Shown here in pieces: positions 39,040 through 48,527 of a stretch of DNA of 64,000 bases (within the stretch, counting starts at the first letter, position 1; each line of letters begins with the position of its first letter). Made by a program: the position numbers and the translations under genes. The notes beneath the pieces are model-generated. The model saw nothing but the letters and a program-made list of their open reading frames with translations, did not search any database and was not told the DNA's origin. The stretch spans positions 57,734 through 121,733 of the forward strand of contig JAJFGG010000019.1 in the NCBI GenBank assembly GCA_021776235.1. The letters are read 5' to 3'. This DNA is from Alphaproteobacteria bacterium (GTDB lineage Bacteria > Pseudomonadota > Alphaproteobacteria > GCA-2731375).

Positions 39040-39939
39040 ATGAGCGAGACCCACCCGGCCCCGGTATTGGGCGTGATCGGCGGCAGCGGCCTGTATGAAA
39101 TAGATGGCCTGAGCGATACCCGCTGGCAGGCCATGGAAAGTCCCTGGGGCGAGCCGTCGGACGAATTTCTGTTCGGCAGTCTGGACGGGGTGCAAATGGT
39201 TTTTCTGCCCCGCCATGGCCGGGGGCACCCGCAGTCGCCGACCTCCATCAACTATCGCGCCAATATCGATGCCATGAAGCGGGCCGGGGTGACCGATATC
39301 ATCTCGCTGTCGGCCTGCGGTTCGTTCAAGGAAGAACTGCCGCCGGGAACCTTTGTCATTGTCGATCAGTTTATCGACCGAACCGTCGCGCGGGAGAAAA
39401 GCTTTTTCGGGGCCGGTATGGTCGCCCATGTCTCCATGGCCCATCCGGTTAATGCCCGCCTGGGTGACTGGTGCGAACAGGCGGCCCGCGAGGTCGGCGT
39501 TCCCGTGCATCGCGGCGGCACCTATCTGTGCATGGAAGGGCCGCAGTTTTCCTCTTTGGCGGAAAGCAATCTGTACCGTCAATGGGGCTGTCATGTGATC
39601 GGCATGACCAACATGCCCGAGGCGAAACTGGCCCGCGAGGCGGAAATTCCCTATGCCACCGTTGCCATGGTCACGGATTTCGACTGCTGGCATCCGGACC
39701 ACGATGCCGTCGTGGTCGATGATATAATCCGGGTCCTGCTTGACAATGCCGATCATGCCCGCGCGCTGGTCAAACGCGTGGCGCCGCGCATGCGGGAGCG
39801 GCCCGCCCTTTGCCCGTCCGGCGACGATCAGGCCCTGGAAATGGCCCTGATTACCAGCCCGGAAAAACGGGACCCGGCCGCACTGGCCAAATTGGACGCG
39901 GTTGCCGGCCGCGTGCTGAACGTCGGAGGAGACTCGTGA
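39040..39939 (+). CDS. mtnP: S-methyl-5'-thioadenosine phosphorylase
   Basis: The 299-residue enzyme cleaves methylthioadenosine with phosphate to adenine and methylthioribose-1-phosphate, recycling the by-product of polyamine and homoserine-lactone synthesis. [11 protein letters not shown] at the N-terminus binds phosphate, FLPRHGRGH near residue 55 and [12 protein letters not shown] near 163 mark the active site, and [14 protein letters not shown] near 190 the purine pocket. Its stop overlaps apt, which takes the released adenine, so both steps are coupled. Confidence 0.94.
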   Translation: MSETHPAPVLGVIGGSGLYEIDGLSDTRWQAMESPWGEPSDEFLFGSLDGVQMVFLPRHGRGHPQSPTSINYRANIDAMKRAGVTDIISLSACGSFKEELPPGTFVIVDQFIDRTVAREKSFFGAGMVAHVSMAHPVNARLGDWCEQAAREVGVPVHRGGTYLCMEGPQFSSLAESNLYRQWGCHVIGMTNMPEAKLAREAEIPYATVAMVTDFDCWHPDHDAVVVDDIIRVLLDNADHARALVKRVAPRMRERPALCPSGDDQALEMALITSPEKRDPAALAKLDAVAGRVLNVGGDS

Positions 39940-40466
39940 TGAATCTCAAGGAACTGGTCCGAACCATCCCCGATTACCCGAAAAAGGGTATCATGTTCCG
40001 CGACATTACCACGCTGATGCAGCATCCGGCCGGCTTTCGCCGTACCGTTGACGAACTGGTCCAGCCATTTGCCGGCAGCGATATTACGCGGATTGCCGGC
40101 ATCGAGGCCCGCGGATTTATCCTGGGCGGCGCCGTGGCCCATCAGTTATCCATCGGTTTCATTGCGGTCCGCAAGAAAGGTAAGCTGCCCTGGCAGACCA
40201 TTTCCGTCGAGTACGAACTGGAGTACGGCACGGACGAAGTGGAAATTCATATCGACAGCGTGGCGCCTGGCGATCAAATATTGATCATCGACGATCTGAT
40301 CGCCACAGGCGGCACCGCGGCCGCCACAACGCAACTGGTCCGCGATGCCGGCGGCCACGTGGTAGGCGCTTCGTTCATCGCCGATCTGCCGGATCTTGGC
40401 GGCAGCGCCCGGCTGGAGGCCATGGGCGTCCAGGTCCGCAGTCTGATGGCATTCGAGGGCGACTGA
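39939..40466 (+). CDS. apt: Adenine phosphoribosyltransferase
   Basis: The 175-residue enzyme converts adenine plus PRPP to AMP. The PRPP loop [18 protein letters not shown] is near residue 108, [16 protein letters not shown] near 50 is the typical Apt segment, and the dimer/purine region FRDITTLM is near 22. GGAGGAG precedes the start, which overlaps the mtnP stop by one base. It forms an adenine-salvage pair with mtnP, fitting the metabolic order. Confidence 0.94.
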   Translation: MNLKELVRTIPDYPKKGIMFRDITTLMQHPAGFRRTVDELVQPFAGSDITRIAGIEARGFILGGAVAHQLSIGFIAVRKKGKLPWQTISVEYELEYGTDEVEIHIDSVAPGDQILIIDDLIATGGTAAATTQLVRDAGGHVVGASFIADLPDLGGSARLEAMGVQVRSLMAFEGD

Positions 40467-40467
40467 G

Positions 40468-41370
40468 ATGGCCATACGGATTGAGCCTCTGACGCCGGTA
40501 TTTGGCGCTACGGTTAGCGGATTTGACACCCGCCAACCCCTGTCGGCGGCGAACCGGGCCGAATTTTTGGCCGCGTTCGAGGCGTGCTCCGTGCTGGTAA
40601 TGCACGACCAGCCCCTCACGGACGCGCAGCAGATTGCCTTTTCGGAGAGCCTTGGCCCTCTGGAAGAGACCTTGCCGGGCGTGGTCGGCGCCGGCTCCAA
40701 AATCGTACGGGTCTCCAATATGTTGGCCGATGGCAGCCTGAAAGAGCCCGGCGGCCGCCTGGCCCTGTTTGGCCAGGCCAACCTGCTATGGCATAGCGAC
40801 AGCACTTTCAGAGCAGCGCCAGCCAAAGCTTCGATCTTATCGGCCCGGCAAATTGCCTTGCAGGGCGGCGACACGGAATTTGCCTCGACCCGCGCCGCCT
40901 ACGACAGTCTAAGCGAGACTGCGAAGCGCCGTATCGACGGCCTGGTGGCGATCCATTCCATTGCCACCTCGCGCCGAAAAGTCGACCCGCGCGCCGTCAG
41001 TGCGGAACAGGAAGACGCCCTGCCCCCGGTGCCCCAGGCTCTGGTGCGCCGCAATCCGGTCAATGGCCGCAAGGCCCTTTTGCTGGGCAGCCATATCGGC
41101 GCCATCGCCGGCCTGGCGGATGACGAGGCCCAGGGCCTGATCGACGAGTTGACCGCCATTGCCACGCAAGAAGCATTCACCTATCGCCATGTCTGGCGCA
41201 ACGATGATCTGGTGATGTGGGACAACCGCGCTGTCATTCACCGAGGCCACCCCTACGACGAAAAAACGGAACGCCGGCTGTTGGTACGCACGACCCTGGC
41301 CGGTGATGCCCCAACCGTCGTGGCCGGCCGCATCGTGGACCAGGAAGGTGGAAAATATGACGTTGGATAA
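40468..41370 (+). CDS. TauD/TfdA-family Fe(II)/2-oxoglutarate dioxygenase
   Basis: A 300-residue dioxygenase of the TauD/TfdA type (taurine, 2,4-D or similar substrate). The iron ligands are His and Asp in LLWHSDSTF near residue 108 and His in VIHRGHPYD near 258; the 2-oxoglutarate-binding Arg is in RRLLVRTTLAGD near 274. The sequence LVMHDQPLTDAQQIAFSESLG is family-typical. It starts 1 base after apt, so it may be co-transcribed with it, though a link to adenine salvage is not obvious. The next gene, an SMP-30 lactonase, overlaps its end. Confidence 0.87.
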   Translation: MAIRIEPLTPVFGATVSGFDTRQPLSAANRAEFLAAFEACSVLVMHDQPLTDAQQIAFSESLGPLEETLPGVVGAGSKIVRVSNMLADGSLKEPGGRLALFGQANLLWHSDSTFRAAPAKASILSARQIALQGGDTEFASTRAAYDSLSETAKRRIDGLVAIHSIATSRRKVDPRAVSAEQEDALPPVPQALVRRNPVNGRKALLLGSHIGAIAGLADDEAQGLIDELTAIATQEAFTYRHVWRNDDLVMWDNRAVIHRGHPYDEKTERRLLVRTTLAGDAPTVVAGRIVDQEGGKYDVG

Positions 41371-42328
41371 TCCGGCCAGCGCCGGCTGGCGCGGACATCC
41401 CCGCTATCCTGATCCGGCAATCGAGACCTTGGACCCCCGGTTTGATCAATACCGCATATTTAGCGCCGCCGTGGAGAGGCTCTATACCGGTTGCCGCTGG
41501 TCCGAGGGACCGGTCTGGTTTGGCGACGGCCGCTATTTATTGTGGAGCGATATTCCCAACAACCGGATCCTGAAATGGGAGGAAGAGACCGGCGCCGTCA
41601 GTATCTTCCGCAAAACCGGTGATTTCGCCAATGGCAACACCCGCGACCGCCAGGGCCGCCTGATTACCTGCGAGCATGGCAGCCGGCGGGTAACGCGCAC
41701 CGAATATGACGGCAGCGTTACGGTGTTGATGGACCGTTGGCAGGGCAAGCAGCTGAACTCGCCCAACGACGTCGTCGTCAAGTCCGACGGCTCCATCTGG
41801 TTCACCGATCCGCCGTTTGGAATCCTGGGCAACTACGAAGGGCACAAGGCGGACGCGGAAGTGCCCCAGGCGGTCTATCGCATCGACGGCGACAACGGCG
41901 GGATCACGGTGGTGACCGACGATGTCCTGGGCCCCAACGGCCTGTGTTTCTCACCGGACGAGACGATCCTCTACGTGGTTGAATCCCGCGGCGTGCCCCA
42001 CCGCAAGATCCTGGCCTATGACGTCGCCGCGGATGGCTTGCGGATCGACAACAAACGCGTGTTGATCGATGCCGGCCCCGGCGGCACCCCTGACGGCATG
42101 CGCTGCGATGTCGACGGCAATCTTTGGTGCGGTTGGGGCATGGGTACGGCGGCGCTGGACGGGGTTCTGGTTTTCGCGCCAGACGGCGCCAAGATCGGCC
42201 GCATCGCCCTGCCTGAACGCTGCGCCAATGTCTGTTTCGGCGGTCTCAAACGCAACCGCCTGTTCATGGCCGCCAGCCAATCCCTCTATGCCCTGTACGT
42301 GAATACCCAAGGGGCCGCCGGCGGTTAG
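41357..42328 (+). CDS. SMP-30/gluconolactonase-family lactonase
   Basis: A 323-residue six-bladed propeller enzyme of the SMP-30/gluconolactonase family. The metal ligands appear in RWSEGPVWFGDG near residue 46 (Glu), LNSPNDVVVKSDGSIWFTDP near 133 (Asn) and TPDGMRCDVDGNLWCG near 238 (Asp). It hydrolyses sugar-type or similar lactones. Start ATG 41357 lies inside the last codons of the dioxygenase (14-base overlap), with GGAAGGTGG upstream. The coupling suggests that the dioxygenase product is or leads to a lactone, but this is inference. Confidence 0.85.
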   Translation: MTLDNPASAGWRGHPRYPDPAIETLDPRFDQYRIFSAAVERLYTGCRWSEGPVWFGDGRYLLWSDIPNNRILKWEEETGAVSIFRKTGDFANGNTRDRQGRLITCEHGSRRVTRTEYDGSVTVLMDRWQGKQLNSPNDVVVKSDGSIWFTDPPFGILGNYEGHKADAEVPQAVYRIDGDNGGITVVTDDVLGPNGLCFSPDETILYVVESRGVPHRKILAYDVAADGLRIDNKRVLIDAGPGGTPDGMRCDVDGNLWCGWGMGTAALDGVLVFAPDGAKIGRIALPERCANVCFGGLKRNRLFMAASQSLYALYVNTQGAAGG

Positions 42329-42358
42329 AACCTTTCCGGGCTGTTCTGGATCGCGGCG

Positions 42359-42652
42359 TCAGAAACCTGGTCCGCAACTGGTAATCTCGCGCAGAAAATT
42401 CTGCACGAAAACCAACAACAGAATCAAAACCACGGGGGAGAGATCGATTCCGCCCAGACTGGGCAGTATGCGCCGGATCGGGCCCAAGGCCGGTTCGGTG
42501 ATCTTGTGCAGGAAATCGCCAACCATGAAGACAAAGCGGTTCTGTGTGTTGATCACGTTGAAGGCCACCAGCCAGGACATCACAACAGAGATCAGAATCA
42601 TCCAGAAATACAACATGATCACGCTTGCAACCAATTCAACTATCGAACACAT
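42359..42652 (-). CDS. YggT-family membrane protein
   Basis: A 97-residue protein with two membrane helices: one near residues 5-30 (VIMLYFWMILISVVMSWLV) and one near 68-90. The intervening loop FLHKITEPALGPIRRILP is the YggT signature. The family is linked to osmotic homeostasis and division in other bacteria, but its mechanism is unknown. The start at 42652 gives the usual size; the frame extends further upstream without similarity. Confidence 0.82.
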   Translation of the reverse strand: MCSIVELVASVIMLYFWMILISVVMSWLVAFNVINTQNRFVFMVGDFLHKITEPALGPIRRILPSLGGIDLSPVVLILLLVFVQNFLREITSCGPGF

Positions 42653-42773
42653 GCGAAGTCCAAGCCCTTTTGTGGCGCCACCACGGCAATTGCCCAAGAT
42701 GTAAAGCTCCAAAGCCGCCAACGCAAGCATGCAAGTAATGCCAGGCTATATCGCCAGGTATGCAATCCGGCCC

Positions 42774-42803
42774 TTGACAGGTTTGGAGGATGGTTCCTAT
42801 ATG
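42774..42803 (+). promoter_or_regulatory. Sigma-70 type promoter for tRNA-Ala
   Basis: TTGACA (42774-42779), an 18-base spacer, and TATATG (42798-42803), placed 13 bases before the tRNA start. Spacing and sequence suit a strong housekeeping promoter. Confidence 0.6.
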
Positions 42804-42816
42804 CCAGCGGATTTTT

Positions 42817-42892
42817 GGGGCCGTAGCTCAGTTGGGAGAGCGCCACGTTCGCAACGTGGAGGTCAGCGGTTCGATCCCGCTCGGCTCCACCA
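42817..42892 (+). tRNA. tRNA-Ala (anticodon CGC)
   Basis: A 76-base cloverleaf including the encoded CCA. The acceptor arm GGGGCCG pairs with CGGCTCC (one G-T), the anticodon stem is CCACG/CGTGG with loop TTCGCAA (anticodon CGC), and the T arm includes GGTTCGATCCC. It sits 164 bases downstream of the YggT start and reads plus. No integrase or partial tRNA copy was seen nearby. Confidence 0.95.
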
Positions 42893-43080
42893 AAATCCAC
42901 TCCGAGCCACCGAACGGGGCTGAATATCAGGCACCGGTCCGGGTTTATCAGAGGCCGAACGCGGCCCAAAGGCGGCCGCAAAATCCGGCCATTGGGCGAT
43001 GCCACTTTGTTATCAGAATATTGACAATCTTATCATAGTCTTGATCTCCGAAACTGGCAGGGCCACTTAGACCGGCATCC

Positions 43081-43629
43081 ATGATAACTCTCGACGCGTG
43101 CGCTAATCTTTTAGACGACGCTCCCAACGGTCTTGCACTGCTGAGAGCCTGGAATGACTGGCGCGAGCCTGAGTTGGTTCCCGCATTGGAGGCTGTCAGA
43201 CCGGAAAACATCGGCAGTGCTCTTTCAGGCATGATGGTGCTTGAGGTCCTGGCGCCCGACGAGATCATTATCCGCCTTGCTGGTTCCAGGCTTCAAGACA
43301 TCCTGGGACGAGACCTCAAGGGCCGCAACTTCGTCGACCTGGCCGCTCCATCCGAGCGGGAGCGACGAATAACGTCGTATCGCAATTATGTGTCATATCC
43401 ATGTGGTGCGAAGTGGACGGCAGACGTGGTAAGGGCCAGCGGGCTACTTACTTCGGTCCGAGGATTGGCGTTGCCGGTCAGACCACGCCTACGGAGCCAC
43501 CCCATGCGACTGTACGCGGCGTTCGATTTCACCGGAGACTTGACGGGCTTCGAGGTCGATCCGTTACGGGTCATCCCGATTGCCCACGAGCGCACCTATA
43601 TAGACCTTGGCTTTGGCGCACCTGAATAA
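43081..43629 (+). CDS. PAS_5-type PAS-domain protein
   Basis: A 182-residue single-domain protein of the type known as PAS_5 in Alphaproteobacteria. LALLRAWNDWREPELVP near residue 19 begins the PAS fold, SGMMVLEVLAPDEIIIRLAGSRL (written in two parts: SGMMVLEVLAP and DEIIIRLAGSRL) lies near 48-71, and GRDLKGRNFVDLAAP near 77-91 is typical. The C-terminus LRVIPIAHERTYIDLGFG is also shared. No output domain is fused; the ligand and partner are unknown. Confidence 0.82.
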   Translation: MITLDACANLLDDAPNGLALLRAWNDWREPELVPALEAVRPENIGSALSGMMVLEVLAPDEIIIRLAGSRLQDILGRDLKGRNFVDLAAPSERERRITSYRNYVSYPCGAKWTADVVRASGLLTSVRGLALPVRPRLRSHPMRLYAAFDFTGDLTGFEVDPLRVIPIAHERTYIDLGFGAPE

Positions 43630-43664
43630 GCGGGCGCGTCGATGACATACCGGTGATGGTTGGT

Positions 43665-43685
43665 TTAGAGCATTTCCGAGTTGTG
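43665..43685. repeat. Half-copy of the AGAGCA-TTCCG intergenic repeat
   Basis: TTAGAGCATTTCCGAGTTGTG matches one arm of the large palindrome at 57937-58016 (TTAGAGCACTTCCGGGTTGT). A third match begins at 45401 (AGAGCATTTCCGGG). All three lie just downstream of or between genes, so this is a dispersed intergenic repeat family. Confidence 0.6.
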
Positions 43686-43696
43686 CCACGAGGCCT

Positions 43697-44002
43697 CTAT
43701 TCCAGCCCGACCGTGGTGCGGGTTGCCTGCCGCTGAATGGGGCGGTCGGCCGGGTCGGCCCGGTCATAACAATCGACGCCGCCCAAAGTCCGGTAGCAGT
43801 AAGCCGCTGGGAGAACCGCGTCGGAGCCATCACTGCGGCAAACGTCCATGCCATGAATAATACGCACAAGCTGGCAATCCGATTGCGACAGCTTGGATAC
43901 GGTGGCATCCACTTCATCCACCAGTTTCACGGCAACGGCCGTGCAGCCGGCGCTGTATACCGCCACGGCTGCCAGCAAGATCACCCTCAGCCAGCTAAAC
44001 AT
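43697..44002 (-). CDS. Small putative lipoprotein
   Basis: A 101-residue protein with a signal peptide ending in a lipobox-like VYSAGC at about residues 15-20, followed by the mature part with four further Cys (DCQLVR, DVCRSDG, AYCYRTLGG, DCYDRADP). A conserved pattern of cysteines suggests two disulphide bonds. No family was recognised. It is between PAS_5 and the CoA-transferase, both in their own units. Confidence 0.65.
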   Translation of the reverse strand: MFSWLRVILLAAVAVYSAGCTAVAVKLVDEVDATVSKLSQSDCQLVRIIHGMDVCRSDGSDAVLPAAYCYRTLGGVDCYDRADPADRPIQRQATRTTVGLE

Positions 44003-44102
44003 TTCGGCACAACTCCGTCGTCAGTTTGACCAATCACAACGGCCATAACAACAGATCGTGATAAACGAAGGGTTAAAATCAATGCGCTCTGATATAATGA
44101 CT

Positions 44103-45383
44103 TCAACCACCCATGCGACGGCGCTGTTCCCGCCAGGCTTGGGTCAATTCAGCTTGAAATTCCGGCGCGGCAATGGCGATCAGGGCATCGGCCCGTTCAT
44201 CGACGGATTTGTCCTTGAGGCGGGCGGCGCCGAATTCGGTGACCACGTAGTCGATATCGGCCCGCGGACAGCTGACCACCGCATCCGCCGCCAGCGTGGG
44301 AACGATGCGCGATATGCTGCCCCTGGCCGCCGTTGCCGAAAGCGCAATGACGGAGCGGCCATTCTTCGCCATGCGGGCGCCGCGCACGAAGTCGACCAGG
44401 CCGCCGGTGCCGCTGATCTGGCGGCCGTTGACGGTTTCTGCGTTGGCCTGGCCGGTCAGATCCACTTCAAGGGACGAGTTGATGGAGACAAAATTGTCAA
44501 TCTGGGCGATGATAGGCACGTTATGCGTGTAGTCGGCGCCGCGAAATTGCACATCGTCGCGATTTGCGGCCCAATCGAAAACCCGCTGCGTACCCATGGC
44601 CGCGCCGCAAACCAAATAGTCCGTGTCGATGGATTTCCGGCTGCAATCAAGGGCCCCCGCATCCACCAGGTCAGCTACTTCATCCGTCACCATGCCGCCA
44701 TGCAGGCCAAGATCGCGGCGATCGGACAGACAGGACAGGATGGCGGCAGGCACCTTACCGATGCCGATCTGGATACAGTCGCCGTCAGCGATCAATTCCG
44801 CCACCTTTTGGCCGATGGTTTCGATTGCCGCCGGCAGAATGCCCGTCGGCAACTCGGGCAGGGGCCGCTCGGTGGGCACCACATAGTCCAGACGGTCATA
44901 GGGAATTTTTGGGCTGCCCGGCGGCGTCGGCATGGCGGCGTTGACCTCTGCCACCACCACCCTGGCCGCATCAATAATCAGCGGCACGAAATCGACCGAC
45001 AGGCCCAGGCTGCACATGCCTTGCTCGTCGGGCGGCGCCACCTGTATCAAGGCCAGATCCATGGGCGGCAGGCTTCTGATATAGCTGCACACACCACTGT
45101 AATGCAGGGGCAGAAACCGCACCCTGCCGGCCGCGAAGGAGTCGCGCAGTTCGGCCTGGACAAAAAACGCGGTCAGGCGCGCGTCGGGGTGAAAGGCGGA
45201 AAAATCGGTCCGGTTGATGCCTGGCACCAGACAGGAGATATAATGCACGCCCTGGCTGGCCTCCCCTTCCGCCGCCAGGGCCTGAACCAGCGCGAGAGGT
45301 TCCCCGACAGCGCCCTGCACAAAAACGGAATGGCCCGGCCGCAACAGGGCGGACAGATCGGCGGCGGCGATGATTTTGGGCAT
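44103..45383 (-). CDS. Acetyl-CoA hydrolase / 4-hydroxybutyrate CoA-transferase family protein
   Basis: A 426-residue CoA-transferase of the acetyl-CoA hydrolase/4-hydroxybutyrate CoA-transferase type. The first domain includes LALIQVAPPDEQGMCSLG near residue 109. The catalytic Glu lies in SSLEVDLTGQANAET near 306, and the CoA-binding GTGG...F motif is in ISGTGGLVDFVRGA near 325. The product-length and motif order match the family. The acid partner is unknown. AGGATCATC precedes the start. The gene is divergent from the MmgE/PrpD gene. Confidence 0.9.
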   Translation of the reverse strand: MPKIIAAADLSALLRPGHSVFVQGAVGEPLALVQALAAEGEASQGVHYISCLVPGINRTDFSAFHPDARLTAFFVQAELRDSFAAGRVRFLPLHYSGVCSYIRSLPPMDLALIQVAPPDEQGMCSLGLSVDFVPLIIDAARVVVAEVNAAMPTPPGSPKIPYDRLDYVVPTERPLPELPTGILPAAIETIGQKVAELIADGDCIQIGIGKVPAAILSCLSDRRDLGLHGGMVTDEVADLVDAGALDCSRKSIDTDYLVCGAAMGTQRVFDWAANRDDVQFRGADYTHNVPIIAQIDNFVSINSSLEVDLTGQANAETVNGRQISGTGGLVDFVRGARMAKNGRSVIALSATAARGSISRIVPTLAADAVVSCPRADIDYVVTEFGAARLKDKSVDERADALIAIAAPEFQAELTQAWREQRRRMGG

Positions 45384-45400
45384 GATGATCCTATGACGCT

Positions 45401-45413
45401 AGAGCATTTCCGG
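45401..45413. repeat. Third partial copy of the AGAGCA repeat
   Basis: AGAGCATTTCCGG matches the outer 13 bases of the 57.9-kb palindrome arm. It lies in the 138-bp space between the divergent CoA-transferase and MmgE/PrpD genes, where no full hairpin is formed. Confidence 0.5.
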
Positions 45414-45521
45414 GCGATGAGGGCGGGCGGGCGCCCGAATGCCGCTATCATGCTAGAATATTGCCCTGGGTGGTGGCAATGGCCGCGGCAGCCGTGGCCG
45501 CAATGGCAAGGGGTCTGAGAA

Positions 45522-46889
45522 ATGGATGCTATTGATGACTTTGTGGCTCACGTCACGGGCACCGGCTTTGAGGATCTGCCCGACGCCGCGATAAGGGCGG
45601 CAAAGACCTTCATCCTGGATAGCTTTGGCGTTGGCCTGGCGGGCGGCGCCGGCCCATGGGTCGATGAGATGATCCAGCTTGCCGGCCAGTGGGGGCACGC
45701 CGATGACGCCCGCGTCTGGGGCCATGGTCTGCGTCTGCCGGCGCCGGCCGCCGCCCTGTGCAATGCCTATCAAATTCACAATGCCGAATTCGACTGCGTC
45801 CATGAAGGCGCGGTGGTGCATTCCATGACCGTGATGCTGGGCGCTGCTATGGCCGTAGCCGAACGGGATGGCGGGGTTAACGGCCGGGATCTGATGTTGG
45901 CGGCGGTACTGGGGGTTGATGTGGCCTGTCATATCTCGGTCGCCGTGACAACGGGCCTGAAATTCTTCCGGCCCGGCACCGCCGGCGCCCTGGCCGCCGT
46001 CACCGCGATCGGCAAGCTGAAGAATTTTGACGCCAGAACCCTGCGCAATGCCTATTCCATCGCCTATGCGCAGATGTGCGGCACAATGCAGGCCCATACG
46101 GAAGGTTCCATGCTGTTGGGTATGCAGGTCGGCTTTAACGCCCGCAATGCGGTGGCGGCCTGCGACATGGCCGTGGCCGGCTTGCAAGGCCCGCAAAACA
46201 TCCTGGAAGGGCCGTTTGGCTTCTTGCGCCTGTTCGAGGACGACTATGACCGGGACGTCCTGCTGGCTTCGGTGGGCCGGACCTGGCGCATCACCGAGCT
46301 GTCGCACAAGCCCTTCCCCTCGGGCCGCGCCACACACGGCATCGTCGACGGCTGTTTGCGCCTGCAACGGAAGCATGGTTTCGATGCCGGCGAGATCGAA
46401 GGCATTGCCGCCGCGGTGCCGCCCTTGATCCATCATCTGGTGGGCCGGCCGATTGAGGCCACCATGACGACCAATTACGCCCGTCTGTGCGCGGTTTATG
46501 TGACCGCCCATGCCCTCCGCCATAACGGCATCGGCGTGGATGCCTATGCCGGGGCGGCCCTGACGGACCCGGCCAGCCAGGAACTGGCCCGGCGCATTCA
46601 AATCGAGGTGGACGGCAATCCCGATCCCAATGCCCTGGTCCCGGTGTCCGTTGCCCTGACCCTGAAAAGTGGCGCAGTGCACAAGGTCACCGTAAGCGAT
46701 GTCTATGGCAGCCCGGCCAATCCCATGACCCACGGCGCCCATCTGGAAAAATTCCGCAGTAACTGCGCCGCCGCGCCGCGGCCCATCGGGGCGCTTGCCG
46801 CACAGACGCTAATTGATCAGGTGGAAGCGCTGGAGGCGCTGGACAATGTGACCGGCCTGGTGGACTTGATGATCCCGGCGCGAGGATAG
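45522..46889 (+). CDS. MmgE/PrpD-family protein
   Basis: A 455-residue member of the MmgE/PrpD family (2-methylcitrate dehydratase, itaconate-degradation and other dehydratases/decarboxylases). Family features include TFILDSFGVGLAGG near residue 28, NAEFDCVHEGAVVHSMTVM near residue 87, and SHKPFPSGRATHGIVDG near 265. An AAGGGG site precedes ATG 45522. It lies 5 bases before an amidase, so both may be one transcription unit; a specific substrate cannot be assigned. Confidence 0.86.
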   Translation: MDAIDDFVAHVTGTGFEDLPDAAIRAAKTFILDSFGVGLAGGAGPWVDEMIQLAGQWGHADDARVWGHGLRLPAPAAALCNAYQIHNAEFDCVHEGAVVHSMTVMLGAAMAVAERDGGVNGRDLMLAAVLGVDVACHISVAVTTGLKFFRPGTAGALAAVTAIGKLKNFDARTLRNAYSIAYAQMCGTMQAHTEGSMLLGMQVGFNARNAVAACDMAVAGLQGPQNILEGPFGFLRLFEDDYDRDVLLASVGRTWRITELSHKPFPSGRATHGIVDGCLRLQRKHGFDAGEIEGIAAAVPPLIHHLVGRPIEATMTTNYARLCAVYVTAHALRHNGIGVDAYAGAALTDPASQELARRIQIEVDGNPDPNALVPVSVALTLKSGAVHKVTVSDVYGSPANPMTHGAHLEKFRSNCAAAPRPIGALAAQTLIDQVEALEALDNVTGLVDLMIPARG

Positions 46890-46894
46890 GGGAC

Positions 46895-48268
46895 ATGGGC
46901 GATCTGACCGCGCTGGATATCACCGATAGCGCCGGCGCTCTGGCGGACGGCGCCTTCAGCGCCCAGGACCTGTTGCAGGCTTATCTGGCCAGGGCCGCGC
47001 AATATGAAGACAGCCTCAACTGCTTCATCACCCTGTTGGCGGAACCGGCACGCGAGCAGGCCCGCGCCGCCGATGCCCGGCGCGCCCAGGATGCCTGCCT
47101 GTCCGCCCTTGACGGCATACCCATTGCATTGAAGGACAATATCGACCTGGCCGGTGTGCCCACGACGAACGGCATGGCAAATCTCCGCACGCCGCAACAG
47201 GACTCGGCGGCGGCGCAACGTTTACGCCAGGCTGGAGCGGTGATCATCGGCAAGGCCAATATGCATGAAGGGGCCCTCGGCGCGACCACTGATAATCATC
47301 ACCACGGCCCCACCCATAATCCCTGGCGCCCCGGCTATACGCCGGGAGGCTCCAGTGGCGGCTCAGCGGCGGCGGTTGCGGCACGGCTGTGCGCCGGCGC
47401 CCTGGGTACGGATACCATGGGATCAGTGCGTCTGCCGGCGGCCTATTGCGGCCTGGCCGGGTTGAAGCCGACCTATGGCCTGATTTCCACCCGAGGCGTG
47501 GTGCCGTTGAGCTATGGCCTGGACCATGTGGGCCCGATTTGCCGCTCCGCCCGCGATCTATCCCTGCTGTTGGCGGTGCTGGCCGGTCATGATCCGGACT
47601 GTACGGAATCCATTCATCCTCATAATGCCCTGTACGCCACCCCGGCGGAGCTGAAGGGCCTGCGCTTTGCCGTACCCCTGAGCCCCGACGCGGTGCCCTG
47701 CGAGGCCGGCGTATGGAAGGATTTCGAGGCCCATGTGGCCAAACTGCGCCAACAGGGTGCGGTGCAGATTGATCTAACCTTGCCGGACCCGGATCCGACC
47801 GGCACCCGGCTGGCCGGCCTGTTAATCTCCGAGGCCGAGGCGGGGCATGCCTTGGCGGCGGAATTGCTCTCCCGGCCTGACGACTTCTCGGATGAATTCC
47901 GCAAAATGCTGAACTATGGCCGCAACGCCCCGGCCTACCGTCTGGTGGCGGCACAGCGGCGGCTTCAGGCCACCGGGCAGAAGGTGCGTAAATTGTTTGA
48001 TCAGGTCGATCTGTTGCTGTTGCCGACGGCGGCGCAGGCGGCCTTCCCCTTCACGCGGCCGGCGCCGGCCGGTCAGGCCGATTTTACCCAATGGGCCAAT
48101 CATGGCGGATGTCCGGCTTTGAGCCTGCCTTGCGGCTTGTCGCCCGGCGGCATGCCCCTGGGCTTGCAGTTGATTGGCCGGCCACTTTCCGACGGCCACC
48201 TGCTATCCCTGGCGGAGGCCATCGCATTGCTTTTGCCGCGCCTGCCGCTCCCCGAACCTTTCGCGTAA
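46895..48268 (+). CDS. Amidase signature-family enzyme
   Basis: A 457-residue amidase with the Ser-cisSer-Lys triad: Lys in IPIALKDNIDLAG near residue 77, PGGSSGGSAAAVAARL near 150 (the first catalytic Ser region) and LGTDTMGSVRLPAAYCG near 170. The C-terminus GMPLGLQLIGRPLSDGHLL is family-typical. It hydrolyses amide bonds; the substrate is unknown. It starts 5 bases after the MmgE/PrpD gene. An AGGGGA site precedes the start. A second amidase occurs at 60682. Confidence 0.9.
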   Translation: MGDLTALDITDSAGALADGAFSAQDLLQAYLARAAQYEDSLNCFITLLAEPAREQARAADARRAQDACLSALDGIPIALKDNIDLAGVPTTNGMANLRTPQQDSAAAQRLRQAGAVIIGKANMHEGALGATTDNHHHGPTHNPWRPGYTPGGSSGGSAAAVAARLCAGALGTDTMGSVRLPAAYCGLAGLKPTYGLISTRGVVPLSYGLDHVGPICRSARDLSLLLAVLAGHDPDCTESIHPHNALYATPAELKGLRFAVPLSPDAVPCEAGVWKDFEAHVAKLRQQGAVQIDLTLPDPDPTGTRLAGLLISEAEAGHALAAELLSRPDDFSDEFRKMLNYGRNAPAYRLVAAQRRLQATGQKVRKLFDQVDLLLLPTAAQAAFPFTRPAPAGQADFTQWANHGGCPALSLPCGLSPGGMPLGLQLIGRPLSDGHLLSLAEAIALLLPRLPLPEPFA

Positions 48269-48527
48269 CCACAGTGCGAATTTGACTGGATACAGCAGTT
48301 GAAACTGGCCTAATTGTTGTCATTCGCGGGCATTTTTGCGCTCCGGCAAAATCTGTTGGAGCGCCGCGATCTTGCTAAACGGTAGACCTTCGGACGACAT
48401 CGGTTTACTGATCCCAAGTACGCCGTTTCCCAGCTTGCCCAAAGCTGGGGCGCAGGCTAGATTGGCCGACTTTTTCAAGCGCCGCAATAATCGAAAATTG
48501 CGGCGGCAAGGTACGGAGTGTGCCCGC

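Noticed and set aside
42817..42892. tRNA-Ala as an island attachment site
   Set aside because: No integrase, no repeated tRNA 3' end and only core-type genes follow.
44058..45518. Plus-strand 486-codon frame opposite the CoA-transferase
   Set aside because: It is the shadow of the acetyl-CoA hydrolase/transferase gene, whose catalytic motifs are intact on the minus strand.
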